Source of the DNA: Acidobacteriota bacterium
Lineage (GTDB): Bacteria; Acidobacteriota; Terriglobia; UBA7540
Length of the DNA stretch: 7,537 nucleotides
NCBI GenBank assembly: GCA_021789565.1
Contig: JAJYJL010000352.1
Location: 1 to 7,537, forward strand
Direction: 5' to 3'
Shown here piece after piece: positions 1 to 4,735 of the stretch. The translations under genes and the position numbers were made by a program. Under the pieces are notes generated by a model. The model saw only the letters and a program-made list of their open reading frames with translations. It ran no database searches and had not been told where the DNA came from. How positions within the stretch are numbered: the stretch's first letter is position 1; each line of letters begins with the position of its first letter.

Positions 1-182
1 CGGCTCACGTGCACCAGGATTGGCTGCGCGCCGCTGCTGCGCGCGGCATCAAGCAGCGCAGCGGTTTTGGCAATAACGCTTTGCACGGAGTGCGGAGTGC
101 CGCCCGAGAACTCCGTGATGCCTTTTTGCAGATCGATGACGACAATCGCGGTGTGTTTTGGATCAAGAGCCATTTCGGTCAT
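1..182 (-). CDS. Isochorismatase/cysteine hydrolase family protein, N-terminal part (gene runs off the left edge)
   Basis: Only the first 60 residues are in the window. The segment AIVVIDLQKGITEF at residues 12-25 is the first beta strand of the isochorismatase-like hydrolase fold. Its Asp (residue 17) matches the catalytic Asp of the family's Asp-Lys-Cys triad; the Lys and Cys would lie outside the window. A helix (about 33-50) and a second strand (PILVHVS) follow as expected. Family members hydrolyse small amides, ureides or vinyl ethers in the cytoplasm, and the substrate cannot be told from this fragment. The start at 182 is chosen because AAAGGGG (minus strand, 195-189) lies 6 bases upstream; an in-frame ATG at 173 would be too far from it. 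The start overlaps, as ATGA, the stop of a short open frame of unknown meaning upstream. Confidence 0.8.
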   Translation of the reverse strand, partial: MTEMALDPKHTAIVVIDLQKGITEFSGGTPHSVQSVIAKTAALLDAARSSGAQPILVHVS

Positions 183-379
183 GTCGAACCCCTTTCGTAA
201 AGCGGCTTGATTCGTCTCAGTTCTCCGGCGGAGGCCATCCCGATGGTGCCGAGTCGGGCTACGAAGTGCCTGTGAACCGGCTCCCCGCCACGCCATCGGA
301 TCGTGGGGACGAGAGATATAGCAGCGGCAGCACAATGACGCTCGAGTCAAGTAGCCTGCTTTCGACAACCGCAGGCACT

Positions 380-781
380 TCACCGGGAATCATGCCCGTC
401 CTGGTTGCGCCGCTGGGCAGAAGCGCGTTCACCGTTACTTCGGTGCCGGAGGGTTTCCTCGCTCGCGGCTCGCAAGATGCGGAGGCCCTCCAGTCCCAAT
501 CCCTGGAAGTCATAGGGCGCGGTGCGCGGCTTATAGGCGCCGGCGCACAGCATGACGCCGCCCGATCCTCGCACTGCACGTGCCAGGGCCAGCGTCTGCT
601 CGTAACTTTCGACGGCGCAAGGTCCCGCGATGATGGCCGGTGTATCGCCACCGAATCGCACGCCACGCACGTCGACCGGCCGGGCGCCCCCGTCCTGGTA
701 ATCGGGGTTCGTCTCGTGCAGCAGCAACGGAGCGATCCGTGGTAGGTCATCCAACCGAACTGTTCCAGCGATCTTCATCAC
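380..781 (-). pseudogene. aroF: Truncated 3-deoxy-7-phosphoheptulonate (DAHP) synthase, AroF type
   Basis: DAHP synthase condenses phosphoenolpyruvate and erythrose 4-phosphate, the first step of aromatic amino acid synthesis. Residues 47-110 follow the family closely: [11 protein letters not shown] (usually AGPCSVES), then [21 protein letters not shown], the PEP-binding KPRT loop. Homology ends at ...RAASEET (about residue 108), where the family continues GLPVVTEV. Here the frame carries on for about 24 unrelated residues to a stop at 380. None of the three minus-strand frames between 380 and 183 restores the missing barrel of roughly 170-200 residues, so this is a deletion or rearrangement, not a single frameshift. 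The N-terminal ferredoxin-like domain of longer homologues is also absent, though short family members lack it naturally. Start is uncertain: GTG at 781 or ATG at 778, with no clear ribosome binding site. The product cannot be an active enzyme. Confidence 0.75.
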
Positions 782-881
782 AAACGCCGGGGACGGTCCT
801 CGCAGCGAAGGGAGATAAGCGATGGTGCCAGCGCTCGAGGTTCATATATGCCCGGTCCATTTGGGCGCCTTGGGCAGCAGC

Positions 882-887
882 ATTATA
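882..887 (-). promoter_or_regulatory. Possible -10 element (TATAAT) for the minus-strand genes
   Basis: The minus strand reads a perfect TATAAT here, about 100 bases upstream of the aroF fragment. No good -35 hexamer sits 16-18 bases further upstream, so this is only a candidate promoter for the aroF remnant and perhaps the hydrolase gene. Confidence 0.25.
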
Positions 888-1267
888 AGCCTGGCGCGCG
901 CCGGCAATCACAGCATGATCCCGGGCGCTTGCCTGGGAGCGCGGGAACTGGGATTTCAGGGCCAGCCGAGTTGGGGTTGAGCCCAAGTGGTTGCTTCACA
1001 AGTGCCCAAGACCCGGCCCGCACCTCGCAGACCGTACCGCCTAGCGAATCGTGCGCCCGCATCAGGTCGTCATCAGCCCGGTTGGCATTCGGCGAGACCG
1101 ACCATATTGCGATATCCGCCCAAACCAGTCGGATTGGACAAGCATCTTTCAAACCCAGCCTTCCCAAAGTGGGCCGCCCGGTGTTCCTGAGTGTTGTCTG
1201 AAGAGGCGCGGAGTTCCCTCTCCACCGTAGCCGCACTCCGGTTTTCCACAGCCTTCATATTTCTGTA

Positions 1268-1297
1268 TTGACAGCGACTGCAAATCGGAAATAGCAT
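1268..1297 (+). promoter_or_regulatory. Possible sigma-70-type promoter
   Basis: A consensus TTGACA at 1268-1273 is followed after 18 bases by TAGCAT at 1292-1297 (4 of 6 matches to TATAAT). Transcription would begin near 1304, inside a pair of direct repeats. No recognisable gene follows for almost 1 kb, so the transcript would be a non-coding RNA or a long leader. The motif may also be a chance match. Confidence 0.25.
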
Positions 1298-1300
1298 CCA

Positions 1301-1349
1301 GTCGGCTATTTGTGGTCGGCTAGATCCTTTACTAAAAGAGAATTAGCCG
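1301..1349. repeat. Direct repeat GTCGGCTA (x2) with an inverted TAGCCG copy
   Basis: GTCGGCTA occurs at 1301-1308 and 1315-1322 (14-base period), and its inverse TAGCCG at 1344-1349. The second direct copy and the inverted copy form a 6-bp dyad (CGGCTA/TAGCCG) around an A/T-rich 21-base spacer. The cluster overlaps the predicted start of the candidate promoter at 1268, an operator-like position. The motif is short, so chance is possible. Confidence 0.25.
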
Positions 1350-1419
1350 GTTTACGGGAATGGAAGCCGTTGCTGTAGCAAACGGGAAGGTCTTTTTTCG
1401 AGAGCCCCTGGCCCCGCTC

Positions 1420-1441
1420 TCCCGCAGGCGCGGGATTTCTT
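1420..1441 (+). terminator. Weak terminator-like hairpin
   Basis: TCCCGC (1420-1425) pairs with GCGGGA (1430-1435) around the loop AGGC and is followed by TTTCTT. The stem is only 6 bp and the T tract is imperfect, so this is at best a weak intrinsic terminator or attenuator for a transcript starting near 1304. Confidence 0.25.
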
Positions 1442-1449
1442 GTGTCTGG

Positions 1450-1469
1450 AATACGCAAGAATGCGTATT
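1450..1469. promoter_or_regulatory. 20-bp dyad AATACGC-N6-GCGTATT
   Basis: This is a perfect 7+7 bp inverted repeat with a 6-base centre. Its size and symmetry suit a dimeric helix-turn-helix regulator; as RNA it would be a hairpin. No gene starts close downstream that I can support, so its target is unknown. Confidence 0.3.
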
Positions 1470-2250
1470 GACCTCTGCCCCGCCTTCACTCACCCTGAGT
1501 TCGTTTCTAATGGAAGACAACTCTGCCATTCGCGGGGGACGGGCTCGGTGCATCCTCGTGATATTTGCTTATGTGGCTGCCGTCCTAGTTCCGCTGACCG
1601 CTCCCAGCTTGGCCTGTGCGTCCAGGAGGCAAACCTCGGCGAACGCGTCCCTTGGCACGGGCGCTTTGGCTCCTCTGCCATCGGCTCGCCAACCATTTGC
1701 GCGACGTCTTGCTAACTTTGCACTCCTGCCCTTGGTTCGTTACCGAGTGCCCGCACACGTGTCTCCAAGAGGGCATCAGGCCCCCAACCGACGCCCTAAT
1801 GGTGTTTTCTCAATCAAACGGCCAGAAAATCGATTGCCTGAGCTGATTCAGCGACAGCGCAGAACAAATCGATCGGGGATCCAAACCACCGAGTGGCGCG
1901 CCCTAATTCTGGTGATCAGAAGCGTAGAAAACCAGCTCGTTTATTTCTCCAGGAGGGTGGCTCTGGGCCTTCCGTGGAGCACCGGACCACCGCCAGATTC
2001 GTCCTTCGCGGCACTGTCTTCCCAAACCCCCAGCCTGTTGTCCGCCTGCCCTCCAGCAGTAAAAGCCCCATCGAAGCCCGAGTCCACCACATGCATGACT
2101 TCGTGCGTGGATGGTACTTTCGTTCGTTTGACGGAAATAGCGAGTAGCCGTAAACCTAGGGTTGTTTCATCCGACGCCTGCAATAGTGGGCCTTCTTGGC
2201 GCTTGATTCCCCTTCGTTGTTTTGCCCGTTCCTCACGATGGAACACCGGC

Positions 2251-2270
2251 CCTCGGAGATTCCTCCGGGG
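2251..2270 (+). promoter_or_regulatory. Stable hairpin just upstream of the regulator's ribosome binding site
   Basis: CCTCGGAG (2251-2258) pairs with CTCCGGGG (2263-2270) around the loop ATTC: 8 bp, including one G-T wobble. No T tract follows, so it is not an intrinsic terminator. It ends three bases before the Shine-Dalgarno sequence at 2274, so it could protect the 5' end of the mRNA or affect ribosome access. Confidence 0.4.
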
Positions 2271-2273
2271 CAT

Positions 2274-2283
2274 GGGGGGTGAT
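2274..2283 (+). promoter_or_regulatory. Strong ribosome binding site of the LuxR-type gene
   Basis: GGGGGGTGAT differs from the ideal AGGAGGTGAT at two positions and lies 8 bases before the ATG at 2292. It decides the start of that gene and argues against the overlapping open frame that ends at 2310. Confidence 0.7.
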
Positions 2284-2291
2284 AACTTGCC

Positions 2292-2945
2292 ATGCGAACG
2301 ATCCTTGTAATATCGGAAAGTCGCTTCTTTCGGGAATCCCTGGTCAAGGTCCTTCAAACCGATACTGGCCTGCACGTACTCGGCGCGCTGGAGACTAAGG
2401 AACCGTTAGGCAAGCGCATCTTGGAATTGCATCCCGAGATTGTCGTCATGCATCTAGGTTTCAATGAGGCCGACCTCGCAGAGGTGCGGACGATTCACGA
2501 GGCTGCCCCGGAGGCGAAGATTTTAGTGGCCGAAATGAAGGACGACCGGAAGACGTTTCTGAGAGCGGTATGCGCAGGAGCACGAGGTTTTTCGTTGCGA
2601 GACGCTTCTCCCCAGCAGATCCGTGCGGCAGCGCATAGGCTAGGGCGGGACGGCCTTGTCTGCCCGCGTCATTTGATCCTGACATTGTTCCAGGCTTTTG
2701 CCGGGGGTCTGGATTCGGACTCCATCCCCAGGGGAACCCCCTGCGATTTAAGTCCTCGCGAATTGCAGATAGCCAAGCTGGTTCGCCAAGGCATGACAAA
2801 CAAGGAAATTGCTGACCGGCTGAATCTTTCTGTGGCCACAGTGAAGACCCACCTTCGTAGATTGTTCCAAAAGACCAACTCAGAGAGCCGTGTGGACTTC
2901 CGTTTGGCAATGGAGGTTCTGGCATCGGATGGACCTCTTCAGTGA
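2292..2945 (+). CDS. LuxR/NarL-family DNA-binding response regulator with a degenerate receiver domain
   Basis: The 217-residue length and layout are those of NarL/FixJ regulators. Residues 1-115 form a receiver fold (RTILVISESRFFRESL aligned to the usual VLIVDDHPLVREGL) and residues 150-208 a LuxR helix-turn-helix (LSPRELQIAKLVRQGMTNKE, then IADRLNLSVATVKTHLRRL). The DNA-binding half is fully conserved. The receiver is not: the paired acidic residues are Ser8-Glu9, the phosphoryl-acceptor Asp is replaced by His54 (IVVMHLG), and the conserved Lys is Arg103 (GARGFSLRDA). It is therefore unlikely to be switched by ordinary Asp phosphorylation and may act constitutively, through a ligand, or through a partner protein. 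No histidine kinase gene lies beside it. A strong Shine-Dalgarno sequence supports the start. It lies upstream of a palindrome array and the export genes, which makes it a likely local regulator (inference). Confidence 0.92.
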   Translation: MRTILVISESRFFRESLVKVLQTDTGLHVLGALETKEPLGKRILELHPEIVVMHLGFNEADLAEVRTIHEAAPEAKILVAEMKDDRKTFLRAVCAGARGFSLRDASPQQIRAAAHRLGRDGLVCPRHLILTLFQAFAGGLDSDSIPRGTPCDLSPRELQIAKLVRQGMTNKEIADRLNLSVATVKTHLRRLFQKTNSESRVDFRLAMEVLASDGPLQ

Positions 2946-2986
2946 TGCGTAGGCACGTTCCTCCCATTCAGTACCCCTGAAACTCA

Positions 2987-3017
2987 GCGTAAGCCTTGAT
3001 TGTCATGTCACTTACGC
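2987..3017. promoter_or_regulatory. Inverted repeat GCGTAAG-N17-CTTACGC
   Basis: A perfect 7-bp inverted repeat (2987-2993 and 3011-3017) lies about 40 bases after the regulator's stop codon. No T tract follows, so an intrinsic terminator is unlikely. It may be an operator or an mRNA 3' hairpin. Confidence 0.35.
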
Positions 3018-3045
3018 GTGGAGCGCTCTCCACTCGGTTACCGAG
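3018..3045. promoter_or_regulatory. Two adjacent short dyads
   Basis: GTGGAG-CGCT-CTCCAC (3018-3033) is immediately followed by CTCGGT-T-ACCGAG (3033-3045); the two share one base, and the second touches the first GGATTAATCC palindrome. Each has perfect 6-bp arms. Together with the preceding inverted repeat they make this intergenic region almost continuously palindromic. Confidence 0.4.
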
Positions 3046-3137
3046 GATTAATCCCTGGGATTAATCCTTTTCGCCCTGGAGGATTAATCCTCGGGATTAA
3101 TCCTTCGGCAGCTTTGGGATTAGTCCCAAATTCATCC
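3045..3137. repeat. Tandem array of GGATTAATCC palindromes (36-bp period)
   Basis: The perfect 10-bp palindrome GGATTAATCC occurs at 3045, 3058, 3081 and 3094 (first bases). A fifth copy with one change, GGATTAGTCC, is at 3117, and a decayed sixth (ending ATTCATCC) is at about 3128-3137. Start-to-start spacings are 13, 23, 13 and 23, giving a 36-bp unit of two palindromes repeated twice plus a degenerate third. Between units 1 and 2 the palindromes are identical, while the 13-base inter-pair spacer matches at only 4 positions. Selection therefore seems to act on the sites and their spacing. This is expected of a multi-site operator. If transcribed, copies 1-2 and 3-4 could also fold into stems of at least 11 bp with 3-base loops, and copy 5 into TTTGGGA-TTAG-TCCCAAA. 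Confidence 0.85.
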
Positions 3138-3147
3138 TTTTTCAACC

Positions 3148-3176
3148 TTGATTTGCTTTTGACATCTGTTGAAAAT
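3148..3176 (+). promoter_or_regulatory. Possible promoter of the export operon
   Basis: TTGATT (3148-3153), 17 bases, then GAAAAT (3171-3176); each hexamer matches the sigma-70 consensus at 4 of 6 positions. It lies directly downstream of the palindrome array. Transcription would start about 3183, right at the ATG of the next gene. A TTGACA at 3159 is nearby but has no -10 partner before the gene starts. Weak evidence. Confidence 0.3.
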
Positions 3177-3183
3177 CCGGGGG

Positions 3184-3555
3184 ATGGAAGAAAAACGGAT
3201 TCGCGTGGTGATTGCTTATCCCACGAGATTCATACGGGATGCGCTACATGAGGCGATTTCTGAAGACCCGGACTTTGAGGTCATCGGCGAGGTGGCCGAT
3301 GAAGGCCCAACCGTGGAGGTTGCCAACCGTCTGAAGCCGGATTGCCTGATTGTCCCGCTCGAACAGGAGGAGCGGCTCGTTCCTGTGTGGGAGGAGGTGC
3401 TTGAGAATAATCCAGAGACAAAGCTGGTGGCCATGGGGCCGGCCACTGACGTGCTGACCATCTACTGGAAAGACGAGAGAGGGCATGTGAGGAAAACGTA
3501 TGGCACCTCTTCGCGAGAAGGAATCCTGGATGCGCTGCGTTACCCCGTTGCCTAG
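3184..3555 (+). CDS. Stand-alone receiver-like protein lacking the phosphorylation site
   Basis: The 123-residue product resembles one CheY-type receiver with no output domain. The start IRVVIAYPTRFIRDAL aligns with the usual IRVLIVDDHPLVREGL, followed by FEVIGEVADEGPTVEVANRL and KPDCLIVPLE. The acidic pair is Tyr12-Pro13 and the phosphoryl-acceptor Asp is replaced by Pro58, so phosphotransfer should be impossible. The last third (TIYWKDERGHVRKTYGTSSR) departs from the receiver fold and may be a separate strand-rich extension. It shares the R-F-(F/I)-R-(E/D) pattern with the receiver of the LuxR-type protein at 2292, so the two may be paralogues. As the first gene before the export genes it may be a protein-protein regulator of the operon or machinery (inference). 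ATG at 3184 is preferred over TTG at 3169; neither has a good ribosome binding site. Confidence 0.75.
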   Translation: MEEKRIRVVIAYPTRFIRDALHEAISEDPDFEVIGEVADEGPTVEVANRLKPDCLIVPLEQEERLVPVWEEVLENNPETKLVAMGPATDVLTIYWKDERGHVRKTYGTSSREGILDALRYPVA

Positions 3556-3571
3556 CCGAGCGCAAGCTCGG
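3556..3571 (+). promoter_or_regulatory. Hairpin with GCAA tetraloop directly after the stop codon
   Basis: CCGAGC (3556-3561) pairs with GCTCGG (3566-3571) around GCAA, a stable GNRA-type loop, beginning at the base after the TAG stop. No T tract follows, so it is unlikely to end transcription. It could stabilise or process the mRNA between the first two genes of the operon. Confidence 0.4.
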
Positions 3572-3602
3572 GCTCGTGATCGGGGGCGGAAAGTAAAGAG
3601 AC

Positions 3603-3610
3603 AAGGAGGG
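3603..3610 (+). promoter_or_regulatory. Ribosome binding site of the FecR-like gene
   Basis: AAGGAGGG is a near-perfect Shine-Dalgarno sequence. It stands 2 bases before GTG 3613 (too close) and 11 before ATG 3622 (a little far). The ATG is therefore favoured, but not decisively. Confidence 0.6.
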
Positions 3611-3621
3611 CGGTGAAAGCC

Positions 3622-4677
3622 ATGAGAGGAACACTGAAAGGAGCAAACTGCGAGCGGAAGAGGAAGAGCCGGAGAAACCGCGCGAGACCTGTGGCGTGGC
3701 TAAACATCCGAGTGCAGCAGATATTCGCCGTGCTCGTCGCGATTGGCTTCCTGCTTTTGCCCATGCCCGGCTTCGCGGCCAGATCGTCATCGATTGCGGT
3801 GGCTAGGCTGACGGGCACGGCCGTGCGAAACGGCGTGCCGCTGCCGAATGGTGGCATCGTGTTCAGCGGTGACGTGGTCAGTACGGGCCGGAAATCGTCT
3901 TTGCAATTGGCTGCGTCTCCCCAAGAGAGGCTCTGGCTCGGGGCTGATACCAGCGCCAAGCTGGCCAAAGATGGCCGGAACCTAGTCGTCGCGCTCGACC
4001 GCGGCACGGTGGGATTCGCCAGCCGCGGCCACGTTCGCGTGACGATTGGGGGCCGCGACTTCAGCCTCGAGAGCCCGAGCGCCTCGCCTGTGCTTGCCCG
4101 GCTTGCCTATGTCCATGGGCAGGAGGCGCAGCTCTGGCTCGAGCGTGGCTCACTCGAAGTCGAACAGAATGGCCATGCGGTCCTGCTCGAAGCTGGTCCG
4201 TCAGGCCTGACTTCCACGATTGTTGGCAAATCTCCAGCCAGACCCTCAGCCTTCAAAGCGCTCATGCCGCAAATGCAGACTGGCAACGGCGGCGTCAAAG
4301 GAACCGTTGTCAACACAAAGCTGTTTGCCGTCCCCGGCGTTACCATCACGCTCGTGAGTTCAACAGGAGTCAGCTATACCGCAACATCCAACAACGAGGG
4401 GGTTTTCGTTTTCAACAACATCTCGCCGGGAATCTACACCCTGAGCGTCTCCCGCCGTTGCTACACGACCTATCAGCAGAAGTTGACGGTAGTGGCGGGA
4501 GCTCAGTCGTCCGCCTATGTCGAGCTGAAGGGCCAGAAAGCATGCGGACCCGCCGCCGGCGGCAACAACAACGCTCTCATCATTGGGGTTGTTGCCGGGG
4601 CGGCTGCTGCGGGCCTCGGCACGGGATTGTATTTCGCCTTGAGAACGACGAAGAAACCGAGCCCGTCCACGTTCTAA
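3622..4677 (+). CDS. Membrane-anchored FecR-like / carboxypeptidase regulatory-like domain protein
   Basis: The product has 351 residues from the ATG at 3622. A basic N-terminus (residues 11-24) precedes a signal or anchor helix (IFAVLVAIGFLLLPMPGFAA, 34-53). Residues about 65-150 resemble a FecR-type domain (TAVRNGVPLPNGG, SGDVVSTGRKSSLQL, LGADTSAKL, then VALDRGTVGF). Residues about 225-305 form a carboxypeptidase regulatory-like beta-sandwich (GGVKGTVVNTKLFAVPGVTI, then NNEGVFVFNNISPGIYTLSV). A Gly/Ala-rich transmembrane helix (about 318-340) and a short basic tail end the protein. The bulk should face the periplasm, held at both ends if the first helix is not cleaved. It sits 66 bases after the receiver-like gene and 58 before the OPX gene, so it probably helps in polysaccharide export or envelope assembly. 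Family membership does not define its exact role; a scaffold, sensor or glycan-binding part are all possible. Confidence 0.82.
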   Translation: MRGTLKGANCERKRKSRRNRARPVAWLNIRVQQIFAVLVAIGFLLLPMPGFAARSSSIAVARLTGTAVRNGVPLPNGGIVFSGDVVSTGRKSSLQLAASPQERLWLGADTSAKLAKDGRNLVVALDRGTVGFASRGHVRVTIGGRDFSLESPSASPVLARLAYVHGQEAQLWLERGSLEVEQNGHAVLLEAGPSGLTSTIVGKSPARPSAFKALMPQMQTGNGGVKGTVVNTKLFAVPGVTITLVSSTGVSYTATSNNEGVFVFNNISPGIYTLSVSRRCYTTYQQKLTVVAGAQSSAYVELKGQKACGPAAGGNNNALIIGVVAGAAAAGLGTGLYFALRTTKKPSPSTF

Positions 4678-4735
4678 CAATTGCTTTGGCGGGGTCAGGA
4701 AAGGCCATTGCCCGGTAGGTAGGGGTGCAAAGTTG

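Larger units (their letters stand above)
845..2273. other. About 1.4 kb without a supportable gene
   Basis: This stretch separates the minus-strand genes from the plus-strand regulator and export genes. Several open frames cross it; the longest is plus-strand 1360-2310. None of their translations resembles a protein family I know, and they overlap one another on both strands. The longest is rich in Arg, Ser and Pro and would overlap the start of the well-supported regulator gene at 2292. The stretch does hold a promoter-like motif near 1268, a repeated 8-mer near 1301, a terminator-like hairpin near 1420, a 7+7 bp dyad near 1450 and a strong hairpin near 2251. I read it as intergenic or decayed DNA, possibly with a small RNA or a long leader. 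Confidence 0.5.

Noticed and set aside
259..460. Enolase-like look of [17 protein letters not shown] in the frame after the aroF break
   Set aside because: The resemblance to the enolase PSGASTG region is short, needs a gap and does not continue. Chance is more likely than a fused enolase remnant.
158..745. Plus-strand open frame of 195 codons opposite the aroF fragment
   Set aside because: It is antisense to recognisable aroF sequence and shows no protein family features, as expected of a shadow frame in GC-rich DNA.
1360..2310. Long plus-strand open frame (316 codons) with a hydrophobic segment near its start, possibly a secreted protein
   Set aside because: The later part has Arg/Ser/Pro-rich, low-structure composition with no family resemblance. 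It has no clear ribosome binding site and overlaps the firmly supported start at 2292. The hydrophobic stretch (about 1549-1610) alone is not enough.
1941..2375. Minus-strand open frame of 144 codons across the regulator start
   Set aside because: It shows no recognisable domain, overlaps the LuxR-type gene and its ribosome binding site, and looks like a chance antisense frame.
3045..3137. CRISPR array
   Set aside because: The repeated units are only 10 bp, fully palindromic, with 3- and 13-base spacers. CRISPR repeats and spacers are much longer and no cas gene is present.
3159..3164. TTGACA as the -35 of the export operon
   Set aside because: A matching -10 would fall at about 3182-3187, on top of the ATG, where the sequence is G-rich and unlike TATAAT.
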